From NCBI GenBank assembly GCA_003164305.1, contig PLSZ01000458.1, forward strand, positions 1 through 5,156: a stretch of DNA of 5,156 bases, written 5' to 3'. Position numbers and translations under genes: made by a program. Source of the DNA: Acetobacteraceae bacterium. GTDB lineage: Bacteria; Pseudomonadota; Alphaproteobacteria; Acetobacterales; Acetobacteraceae. Each line of letters begins with the position of its first letter. Position 1 is the stretch's first letter. Shown piece after piece: positions 1 through 5,155 of the stretch. Under the pieces are notes generated by a model. It ran no database searches. It saw only the letters and a program-made list of their open reading frames with translations, and was not told the DNA's origin.

Positions 1-1
1 C

Positions 2-433
2 GTCGTCTGGCTGGAAGATCCAGTCTCCCACACGGACATCTCCGGCATGACCCGGGTCACCGCGGCGCTCGACGTGCTGGTCGCGACCGGCGAGCACCTG
101 TATCACATCGCCGATTTCGCGCGGTTGTTGGAAGCCCGAGGCACCGGCATCGCGCTGATCGATCTGGGCCGCATCGGCGGCGTCACGCCGTGGCGGCATG
201 TCGCGTCCCTCGCGCACGGGTTTGGCGTCCCGGTTGGTGGTCACGTGCTGCCGGAAATTCACGTGCATCTGCTGACCGCGGTTCCGAACGCCCGGATCGT
301 CGAGTATGTGCCTCGTTCCGCCGCGTTGCTGACCACGATGCCCGCGATCGGCGACGGCGCTTTAATCGTTCCGCCTGGCGGTGGTTTCGGATTGGAACTG
401 GATCGCGACGCCGTGCGGCGGTTCCGCGTTTAA
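2..433 (+). CDS. Mandelate racemase/muconate-lactonizing family enzyme, C-terminal part (5' truncated)
   Basis: C-terminal ~143 residues of an enolase-superfamily enzyme. The frame is open to the left edge, so the N-terminal cap, the catalytic Lys region and the first metal ligand are missing. Family members abstract the proton alpha to a carboxylate using Mg2+, giving racemisation, cycloisomerisation or acid-sugar dehydration. Visible motifs are WLEDP (Glu codon 14-16), GEH (Glu 92-94), IDLGRIGG (Asp 161-163), GGHVLPE (His 242-244) and VEY (Glu 302-304). Their spacings of 26, 23, 27 and 20 residues equal those of Glu221, Glu247, Asp270, His297 and Glu317 in mandelate racemase as I recall them. 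Two metal ligands, the Asp-His dyad and the stabilising Glu are therefore all present, and this half looks catalytically intact. The ATG at 47 is internal, because WLEDP lies upstream of it. The His/Asp dyad favours the mandelate racemase subgroup (many acid-sugar dehydratases) over muconate cycloisomerase. The substrate is unknown. Confidence 0.93.
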   Translation, partial: VVWLEDPVSHTDISGMTRVTAALDVLVATGEHLYHIADFARLLEARGTGIALIDLGRIGGVTPWRHVASLAHGFGVPVGGHVLPEIHVHLLTAVPNARIVEYVPRSAALLTTMPAIGDGALIVPPGGGFGLELDRDAVRRFRV

Positions 434-450
434 GTCGTTATGGCCAGCCC

Positions 451-484
451 CTTCCTGTCGTCACCTCTGTGCTTCCTGTCGTCA
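451..484 (+). repeat. 13-nt direct repeat, two copies
   Basis: The word CTTCCTGTCGTCA occurs at 451-463 and again at 472-484, a 21-nt period. The second copy runs into the first four bases of the REP unit that begins at 481, so the first copy may be a partial duplication of the REP's left flank. Function is unknown. Confidence 0.7.
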
Positions 485-507
485 TCCTCGGGCTTGACGC
501 GAGGATC
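481..507 (+). repeat. REP-like unit 1a
   Basis: The unit begins GTCATCC, has core GGGCTTGAC and ends GAGGATC. It matches the reverse complement of 3121-3147 at 25 of 27 positions. One difference (G at 499) breaks a G-C stem pair, leaving an interrupted stem. Confidence 0.8.
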
Positions 508-557
508 GGTCAGCCCACACAACGCCGCCAGCTTCAAGCCTCCTTCGCCGATCGAGA

Positions 558-584
558 GTTGTTCGGCCCAAGCCCGAACATGAC
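558..584 (-). repeat. REP-like unit 1b (divergent copy)
   Basis: Read on the minus strand it starts GTCATG and contains GGGCTTG. The stem pairs in the same register as the other units (560-566 with 574-580), but the arms have different bases (GTTCGG/CCGAAC) and the usual GACCC becomes GGGCC. It is the most diverged of the four units. Confidence 0.65.
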
Positions 585-596
585 GATTGGGGCCAC

Positions 597-636
597 CCGA
601 TACGCTTACGGGACTTGACCCGTCCATCCATATCGG
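597..636 (+). repeat. Nested hairpin in the leader of the CMD gene
   Basis: Outer arms CCGATA (597-602) and TATCGG (631-636) enclose inner arms ACGGG (608-612) and CCCGT (619-623) with loop ACTTGA. The structure ends 14 nt before the Shine-Dalgarno sequence of the gene at 661. It could be a structured 5' leader, or a degenerate REP relic, because bases 614-628 resemble the right half of the REP consensus. There is no following U-tract, so it does not look like an intrinsic terminator. Confidence 0.4.
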
Positions 637-650
637 CACACCCTCGCTCG

Positions 651-655
651 GGAGG
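651..655 (+). promoter_or_regulatory. Ribosome binding site for the CMD gene
   Basis: GGAGG lies 5 nt upstream of the ATG at 661. It is a strong Shine-Dalgarno match that fixes this start. Confidence 0.85.
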
Positions 656-660
656 CACAC

Positions 661-1431
661 ATGACCGCGAAAGACAGAAAAGCCAGCATCAAACAGGCAT
701 TCATCGACGCCAGAGGCTACTGGAGCCGCGGCTGGGACCCTCTGCTTGATATCGCGCCCGATTATTTCGAAGCCTATGCTAAACTTTCCTCAGTCCCCTG
801 GACGACCGGCACGCTGCCGCCGAAAATCAAGGAACTGCTGTATATCGCGATCGATTCCTCCACCACCCACATGTACGAACCCGGCCTGCGCGTGCACATC
901 CGTAACGCCCTCCGGCATGGCGCCACCCGCGACGAGATCATGGAAATCTACCAGCTCACGTCAACGCTTGGCGTGCACACCGTGACCATGGGCGTGCCGG
1001 TTTTGCTCGACGTCATGCGCGCCAACGGCCACGCCGACGTCACCGCGAAGCCGCTGTCCGCCCGCCAGGAAAAACTCAAAGCCGCGTTCATCGCCAACCG
1101 CGGTTATTGGTCGCCACTCTGGGACGGCGTTCTGGCCTTGTCCCCCGACTTCTTCGAAGCCTACGGCGAGTTTTCCTCGGTCCCCTGGAAGACCGGCACG
1201 CTGGAACCGAAACTTCGAGAATTCGTCTATATCGCCATCGATGCCGCGACGACGCATCTTTACGAACCCGGCACCCGCGTTCACATGGAGAACGCGCTGA
1301 AACTCGGCGCGACGCCGGAAGAAATCATGGAAGTTCTCGCGCTGGTCAGCGTGCTTGGCGTGCACACGGTTTCCATGGGGCTGCCGATCCTGCTCGACGA
1401 ACTGAAAAAGGCCGAAACGCGCGGCGCGTGA
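661..1431 (+). CDS. Tandem-domain carboxymuconolactone decarboxylase (CMD)-like protein
   Basis: A 256-residue protein made of two CMD/AhpD-like domains, about residues 8-121 and 137-250. They align without gaps at an offset of 129, with about 69 of 107 positions identical by hand count. Each repeat carries RGYWS, SSVPW.TGTL, YIAID..TTH.YEPG.RVH..NAL..GAT and LGVHTV.MG.P.LLD. The RVH...NAL..GAT..EI segment matches the conserved CMD His helix. The family includes the ring-lactone decarboxylase PcaC and thiol peroxidase-linked AhpD. This protein has no cysteine at all, so AhpD-type CxxC redox chemistry is excluded, and the usual active-site region reads ID(S/A)(S/A)TTH. PcaC is a single domain and about half this length. 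The start is set by GGAGG at 651-655. It is co-directional with the upstream racemase-family gene but 227 bp away, so co-transcription is uncertain. Family assignment is firm; substrate and activity are unknown. Confidence 0.88.
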   Translation: MTAKDRKASIKQAFIDARGYWSRGWDPLLDIAPDYFEAYAKLSSVPWTTGTLPPKIKELLYIAIDSSTTHMYEPGLRVHIRNALRHGATRDEIMEIYQLTSTLGVHTVTMGVPVLLDVMRANGHADVTAKPLSARQEKLKAAFIANRGYWSPLWDGVLALSPDFFEAYGEFSSVPWKTGTLEPKLREFVYIAIDAATTHLYEPGTRVHMENALKLGATPEEIMEVLALVSVLGVHTVSMGLPILLDELKKAETRGA

Positions 1432-1434
1432 CGC

Positions 1435-2196
1435 TTACACCAGGCGCACGCGCGTCCCGCACAGCATCAACGCCCCATCGACCGTGTCCACTTCCTTCTG
1501 TCGCGCCGCGAACCGCGCCCGCTCATGCCGAGGGATCTTAACATCGATCCCGCCCAGACCCTCGCCACGTCCGTCCGTCGCCGGAATGAACCGCAACGAC
1601 CCGATATCCAGCGGGATCGTCGCCACCCCGTCCACGTCCCGCACATCCCGCCTTAAAATCTCCGCCCACCGCGCCGCCAGCTTCCCCGGTTCCGCCGATT
1701 GCAACTCCGCCGCCACGATCCCATCCTCGGCGTCCACCCCATGCGCCCCGTTCCACCGAGGGCCCGCCGGATGGTACGGCCCATCCCAGGCGCCGCCACC
1801 GGAAGAATTGATCTCCAGCAACGCCCCGCCGGTATCCCGAGGATGCAGTTGCAGCCCGCGATATTCCCCCGGATAATCCAGATCGTTCGCGATACGAACC
1901 CCAACGCCTGGCAAATGCGCCAACCACGGTGCGATGGCGTCACAATCCAGAATCACCACGTAACCGCCCTCTCCGCCCCGGCGCTCCAGATACCGTCCCG
2001 CCGCCGTCCCTTCGGCCATCGGCGCCACCACCTCCAGAAACGAGTTTCCGAACGGCATCAGCGCGTTGACCAACCCGTATTTTTCCACGTGCGGATCGAC
2101 ATAACTGACCATCGTGCCGAGCACCGTGCAGATCGTGGACACCGACGGTTCCAGATGCGGCGCGACCAGGCAGATCTGGCGCAGACGTAAGGTCAT
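1435..2196 (-). CDS. VOC family (glyoxalase-fold) protein
   Basis: A 253-residue protein with features of the vicinal oxygen chelate superfamily, whose metal-dependent members include glyoxalases, epimerases and extradiol dioxygenases. The first module runs from about residue 5 (RQICLVAPHLEPSV) to FLEVVAP (Glu55) and AGRYLERRGGEGGY. It resembles glyoxalase-like domains, although the usual early metal-binding His position appears to be Gln7. A second module carries LQLHPRDTGGALLEIN (His118, Glu128), the common VOC His/Glu metal pair. The C-terminal part (WAEILRR..., IPLDIGSLRFIP) fits a further VOC half. I chose the ATG at 2196 because AGGGAG lies 8 nt upstream. A longer form beginning at a GTG at 2229 has no such support. 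It is convergent with the CMD gene (3 bp apart) and divergent from the SDR gene. The reaction is unknown; lactone or keto-acid chemistry would suit the neighbours but is only inference. Confidence 0.8.
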   Translation of the reverse strand: MTLRLRQICLVAPHLEPSVSTICTVLGTMVSYVDPHVEKYGLVNALMPFGNSFLEVVAPMAEGTAAGRYLERRGGEGGYVVILDCDAIAPWLAHLPGVGVRIANDLDYPGEYRGLQLHPRDTGGALLEINSSGGGAWDGPYHPAGPRWNGAHGVDAEDGIVAAELQSAEPGKLAARWAEILRRDVRDVDGVATIPLDIGSLRFIPATDGRGEGLGGIDVKIPRHERARFAARQKEVDTVDGALMLCGTRVRLV

Positions 2197-2204
2197 GATG
2201 TTTG

Positions 2205-2210
2205 CTCCCT
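2205..2210 (-). promoter_or_regulatory. Ribosome binding site for the VOC gene
   Basis: On the minus strand AGGGAG precedes the ATG at 2196 by 8 nt. This favours that start over the GTG 33 nt upstream. Confidence 0.75.
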
Positions 2211-2240
2211 CGCGTATCGCGCGCCACACTGCGCGAAACC

Positions 2241-2246
2241 GAAGGA
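2241..2246 (+). promoter_or_regulatory. Ribosome binding site for the SDR gene
   Basis: GAAGGA lies 7 nt before the ATG at 2254. It favours that start over the internal Met12. Confidence 0.7.
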
Positions 2247-2253
2247 AACGCCA

Positions 2254-3000
2254 ATGACGTCACTCCCTTTGCCCGCCGCCCTCGACATGCAAGGCAAACG
2301 CGCGTTGGTCACCGGCGCCGCCAGCGGCATCGGCCGAGCCACCGCCCTCGTCCTCGCTCAACTGGGCGCCGACCTGACCCTCGTCGATCGTGCCCCACTC
2401 GATACGATCCAATCCGAAATCATCGCTCTGGGCCGAACCTGCGATATCGCCCAGGGAGACCTGACCGACGACGCGTTTCTGGCGAGCCTGTTCGAGGGTC
2501 CGCGGTTGCACGCGCTCGCCCATTGCGCGGCGATTCTCGAAGCCAGGGACTGGCGGAAAGACCCGAAGTGGCGCGACCGGTTCCACCGCGTGATGGACGT
2601 CAACGTCCGCGTCCCGCTGGAGATCGTGATGCGCGCCATCGACCACATGGCCGCCCACGGCGGCGGCCACATCGCGCTGACCGGATCGGTCGCCGGCAAA
2701 ACCGGCGGCACGTCCGTCAATACGCCTCCGGATTATTCCGCCTCGAAAGGCGCGGTGCACGCGCTGGTGAAATGGTCCTCTCGCCATGGCGTCGGGCACG
2801 GCGTCATGGTCAACGCCGTCGCCCCTGGCCCGGTCGATACCCCGATGGCGAGCGGTTCAAACCTCGGCCCATCATTGCCTCTCGGCCGCATGGGGCGCGC
2901 CGAGGAAATCGCCTGGCCGATCGCCTTCCTCTGCACGCCCGCCGCGAGTTACCTGTCCGGCGCGATCCTCGACGTGAATGGCGGCGCCTTCGTGGGGTGA
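2254..3000 (+). CDS. Classical short-chain dehydrogenase/reductase (SDR), probably NAD(H)-dependent
   Basis: A 248-residue protein of normal length for classical SDRs, which oxidise hydroxyls or reduce carbonyls in the cytosol. A Rossmann fold begins with TGAASGIG (residues 20-27, cofactor-binding TGxxxGxG). Asp45 at the end of the second strand (LVDR) favours NAD over NADP. DLTD (69-72) fits the adenine-ring contact. The usual NNAG motif is altered to HCAA (90-93). Asn117 (DVNV), Ser145 (TGSVAG), Tyr161 and Lys165 (YSASK) form the complete catalytic tetrad. The Ser-Tyr gap is a few residues longer than usual because of an NTPPD insertion. VNAVAPGPVDTPM (186-198) and the C-terminal SGAILDVNGG are family hallmarks. 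The start is supported by the GAAGGA ribosome site. It is divergent from the VOC gene and followed by a REP cassette. Its substrate cannot be deduced; a catabolic alcohol or sugar-acid dehydrogenase is a reasonable guess. Confidence 0.94.
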   Translation: MTSLPLPAALDMQGKRALVTGAASGIGRATALVLAQLGADLTLVDRAPLDTIQSEIIALGRTCDIAQGDLTDDAFLASLFEGPRLHALAHCAAILEARDWRKDPKWRDRFHRVMDVNVRVPLEIVMRAIDHMAAHGGGHIALTGSVAGKTGGTSVNTPPDYSASKGAVHALVKWSSRHGVGHGVMVNAVAPGPVDTPMASGSNLGPSLPLGRMGRAEEIAWPIAFLCTPAASYLSGAILDVNGGAFVG

Positions 3001-3040
3001 GTTACACGTCCGAAGGAATGACGCACCGGTCACCCATCCC

Positions 3041-3067
3041 GTCATGCCAGGGCCTGACCCTGGCATC
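3041..3067 (+). repeat. REP-like unit 2a
   Basis: Perfect stem ATGCCAGGG (3044-3052) with CCCTGGCAT (3058-3066) and loop CCTGA. It shares the GTCAT start, GGGC..GACCC core and ATC end with the other units but has different stem bases. Confidence 0.85.
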
Positions 3068-3120
3068 TCGTGATGCAAGCCCCGTTATCTCACATATAAG
3101 GCACGAATTCCGTGCAGGCC

Positions 3121-3147
3121 GATCCTCGGGTCGAGCCCGAGGATGAC
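3121..3147 (-). repeat. REP-like unit 2b
   Basis: Perfect stem ATCCTCGGG (3122-3130) with CCCGAGGAT (3136-3144) and loop TCGAG. Read on the minus strand it differs from unit 1a at only 2 of 27 positions. Confidence 0.85.
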
Positions 3148-3193
3148 GTTGAATATGCGTTACGGCCGAGAGGCAACGTCAACGCGGTTGGGA

Positions 3194-5155
3194 TTAAACT
3201 TTCGCCGGGGCCTTGCTCTCCGCCAGATGATCGAACCGCCGCCGATACGTTCCCAACCCTTGGGTCTGCGACCGCAGATCGATGATCAGGTCATGCAATT
3301 CCGCCTCCGGTACCAGCGCGACCACGTCGTCCCAGCCCGGCCATCCCTCCCGCTCGCCAAAGCCGAGGATCTGCCCGCGCCTTCCGGTCAGCAGCCGTTG
3401 CGCGCGCGGCGTTAAATCGTTCGGCACGCTGATCGTCACGTGATCGATCGGTTCCAGCAACACCGGGTCGGCTTTCGCCAGCCCCTCCCGCATCGCGATC
3501 TGCGTCGCCGTGCGAAACGCCATGTCGGAGCTATCGACGGCATGAAACCCGCCATCCGTCAGCGTGACCGAGATATCGACGACCGGATACCCGAACGGGC
3601 CTTTCTTCGCCGCTTCCTCCGCCGCCTCACCCACCACCGGAATGAAATTGCGCGGCACCGACCCGCCGACCACCTTATCCACGAACAGGAATCCCGCGCC
3701 CCGTTCGCGGGGCGCGATGTCAATCTTTACGTCAGCGAACTGACCATGCCCGCCGGTCTGCCGTTTCAGCCGGCCATGCTCATGCACCGCGCTCTTGATC
3801 GTTTCGCGATACGCGATCGACGGCCGCCGCGTGGTCATCTTCAGGTTGTAGTTCTTCGCCATGTGCTCGATGGCGTTCAGCAGATGCATCTCGCCCTGCC
3901 CGTGCAACACCGTCTCTCCGGTTTCGTGATCCTGAGTGACTGTCAGCGCCGGATCTTCCTCGGCCAGTTTCCGCAGCGCGTCGGACATCCGGACATCGTC
4001 CTTACGGTCCGCCGTGGTGATCGTCAGAGCGTACACCGGCGTCGGCGCCGGCGGGAACGGCAACGCGTCCTCCACTGTCCCCAGACCGATGGTGGCGCCC
4101 GTCGGCACGCCATCCAACCGGCCCAGAGCGACCACGTCGCCGGCCACGCAGGACGGTGATTTAGACAGTTCGCCATTCACAAAATGATAGATTCCACCCA
4201 GTCGCGTGCCGCCAAGCGTCACGCCGTCCTTGATCTCGCCGCGCCAGATCCGGGCATACGACAGCTTCCCGGTATGGCCCGCGTACTCCGTGCGAAACAC
4301 CTGCGCCAATGCCGTTCCCTCGGCCTCGATGCCCTTGCGGTCGCAGGTTTCCGCCGCCGTCGGCGTTTCATGCCGCAACGCTTTCCATAACCGCCGCACA
4401 CCGTGACTGGCCTCGCCGGCGCCCAGCATGACCTCGATCACCGCGCCGGCGAGCAGGTCCTTGCGCATGTCCAGATAGAGTTCCTCCGGCGTCGGCCTGA
4501 TGTCTTCCAGCACCTTTTCCAGCAGCGCATCGTCATGATCCGCCAACGTTTCCACCAGACGGCCACGCTCGGCGGCTTCCTCGGCCATCACGGAATCCGG
4601 AATGCGGATCAGTTCCGAGGCCTGTCCCTTGCGGTAACGATACGCCCGCTCGCTCATCAGATCGACGTAACCGGCGACCCGCCCGCCATCCAGGATCGGC
4701 ATCTGCCGCAGCACAAGAGGGCAACCGGCGTAAGCCTGTAACGAGTCGATCACGTCGGCGATCGAACCGTCGAACGTATCGATCTTATTGATCAGTACGA
4801 TGTGGGGCACCTGCTCGGCTGACAGCGCGCGCAGCAGCGGTGCGATGGTGGTCGCGCGCGCCGGATCGGGCTCACACACGACGACCGCGATATCGACCAA
4901 AGCCAAGGCGGCATGCACTTCATGCGCGAACTCGATCGATCCTGGGCAATCAAGGATTGACCACGCTTCGTTGAGGAAACCGCAATGGCCAACGCGGATC
5001 GATGTGGTCGCGGGCCGGTTCCGCGGATCGGCCGGTCGTTTCACCGCCGCCCCGGCGGCCTCCATCAACGCGTCGAACAGCGTCGACTTGCCGCTGCCCT
5101 GCGGTCCCACCAGGGCCACGGATCGAGGATTGTCGCCGTTTCTGCTTTTGGTCAT
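3194..5155 (-). CDS. EF-G-like translational GTPase paralogue with altered GTPase centre
   Basis: A 653-residue protein with the EF-G domain order, slightly shorter than canonical EF-G (~690-700). The G domain has P-loop GPQGSGKS (residues 17-24), a shortened switch I, switch II DCPGSIEF (69-76) and NKID (123-126). PILDGGRVAGYVDL follows, like the EF-G subdomain after G4. Domain II starts near VFRTEYAGHTGKLSYARI (~286), domain III contains LHGQGEMHL (~417-425), and domain IV contains QTGGHGQF (~466-473) and GFHAVDSSDMAF (~536-547). The C-terminal domain V ends near RRRFDHL. Ser73 replaces the catalytic His of the DTPGH motif, and the P-loop lacks the usual Asp before GK. The domain IV tip His (~538, GFH) is kept. 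It belongs to the EF-G-like paralogues, distinct from housekeeping fusA. The role in translation is unknown: slow, conditional or hydrolysis-independent factor are options. The ATG at 5155 gives a P-loop position normal for EF-G; its ribosome site lies outside the window. Confidence 0.9.
   Translation of the reverse strand: MTKSRNGDNPRSVALVGPQGSGKSTLFDALMEAAGAAVKRPADPRNRPATTSIRVGHCGFLNEAWSILDCPGSIEFAHEVHAALALVDIAVVVCEPDPARATTIAPLLRALSAEQVPHIVLINKIDTFDGSIADVIDSLQAYAGCPLVLRQMPILDGGRVAGYVDLMSERAYRYRKGQASELIRIPDSVMAEEAAERGRLVETLADHDDALLEKVLEDIRPTPEELYLDMRKDLLAGAVIEVMLGAGEASHGVRRLWKALRHETPTAAETCDRKGIEAEGTALAQVFRTEYAGHTGKLSYARIWRGEIKDGVTLGGTRLGGIYHFVNGELSKSPSCVAGDVVALGRLDGVPTGATIGLGTVEDALPFPPAPTPVYALTITTADRKDDVRMSDALRKLAEEDPALTVTQDHETGETVLHGQGEMHLLNAIEHMAKNYNLKMTTRRPSIAYRETIKSAVHEHGRLKRQTGGHGQFADVKIDIAPRERGAGFLFVDKVVGGSVPRNFIPVVGEAAEEAAKKGPFGYPVVDISVTLTDGGFHAVDSSDMAFRTATQIAMREGLAKADPVLLEPIDHVTISVPNDLTPRAQRLLTGRRGQILGFGEREGWPGWDDVVALVPEAELHDLIIDLRSQTQGLGTYRRRFDHLAESKAPAKV

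Larger units (their letters stand above)
481..584. repeat. Composite REP cassette 1: two REP-like units in inverted orientation
   Basis: Two palindromic 27-nt units face each other across a 50-nt centre, so both outer ends read GTCAT going inward. Unit 481-507 has a 7-bp stem (484-490 with 500-506). Unit 558-584, read on the minus strand, has a 7-bp stem (560-566 with 574-580). The overall length of 104 nt nearly matches the second cassette at 3041-3147 (107 nt). The arrangement resembles a bacterial interspersed mosaic element, which is known to be non-autonomous and mobilised by RAYT transposases. No RAYT gene is present here. The cassette lies between two same-strand genes, where it could affect mRNA stability or partially block read-through. 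That role is inferred. Confidence 0.75.
434..660. other. Gene-free interval between the racemase-family gene and the CMD gene
   Basis: This 227-bp stretch has no credible gene. It holds a 13-nt direct repeat (451-463 and 472-484), an inverted pair of REP-like palindromes (481-507 and 558-584), a nested hairpin (597-636) and the ribosome binding site of the next gene (651-655). A minus-strand open frame across it contains the string DPRVKPEDD, which is what a translated REP sequence typically reads as, so I treat it as spurious. I see no T-tract after any hairpin and no convincing sigma-70 promoter. TTGACC at 615-620 lacks a matching -10 box at 16-18 nt. Confidence 0.8.
2197..2253. promoter_or_regulatory. 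Short divergent intergenic region with a dyad (possible shared control site)
   Basis: Only 57 bp separate the start codons of the divergent VOC and SDR genes, and both ribosome binding sites lie inside it. A perfect 6-bp inverted repeat, TCGCGC (2217-2222) and GCGCGA (2231-2236) with an 8-bp spacer, sits near the middle. A repressor or activator site acting on both genes is plausible. GC-rich dyads also arise by chance at this composition, and I see no clear -10/-35 pair for either direction. Confidence 0.35.
3041..3147. repeat. Composite REP cassette 2: two perfect palindromes in inverted orientation
   Basis: Located in the 193-bp gene-free gap (3001-3193) between the convergent SDR and EF-G-like genes. 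Units 3041-3067 and 3121-3147 (the latter read on the minus strand) each form a perfect 9-bp stem with a 5-nt loop. They flank a 53-nt centre that holds a third small hairpin, GCACG/CGTGC (3101-3105 with 3111-3115). Both ends read GTCAT going inward. The length and geometry match cassette 1. No T-tract follows either stem, so classic intrinsic termination is not evident, although a position between convergent 3' ends is typical of REP elements. The rest of the gap (3001-3040 and 3148-3193) shows nothing recognisable. Confidence 0.8.

Noticed and set aside
47..433. Independent 128-residue protein starting at the ATG at 47
   Set aside because: The frame is open upstream and already encodes the WLEDP metal-ligand motif, so this is an internal Met of a truncated larger gene.
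615..643. Sigma-70 promoter with TTGACC as -35
   Set aside because: No acceptable -10 box at 16-18 nt. TTGACC is part of the hairpin and REP-like core.
430..660. Minus-strand open frame of 76 codons in the first gap
   Set aside because: It reads through the REP cassette and contains DPRVKPEDD, a typical mistranslation of this repeat type. No family resemblance and no ribosome site.
961..1365. Minus-strand open frame of 134 codons inside the CMD gene
   Set aside because: Antisense shadow of the duplicated CMD domains with no motif of its own.
2197..2229. Longer VOC protein starting at a GTG at 2229
   Set aside because: No ribosome site upstream. The ATG at 2196 has AGGGAG at 8 nt, and the domain begins right after it.
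2872..3078. Minus-strand open frame of 68 codons at the end of the SDR gene
   Set aside because: It begins in REP unit 2a (MPGSGPGMTG is the usual REP translation) and then runs antisense to the SDR coding sequence.
3044..3144. Intrinsic terminators at the REP stems
   Set aside because: The stems are strong but no T-run follows in either direction. They are better described as REP units.
2202..3146. Plus-strand open frame of 314 codons overlapping the SDR gene
   Set aside because: An Arg/Pro-rich frame-shifted shadow of the SDR gene, typical of GC-rich DNA; the SDR frame has complete family motifs.
3440..4159. Plus-strand open frame of 239 codons
   Set aside because: It lies fully antisense to the EF-G-like gene, is Arg/His-rich and has no recognisable domain.
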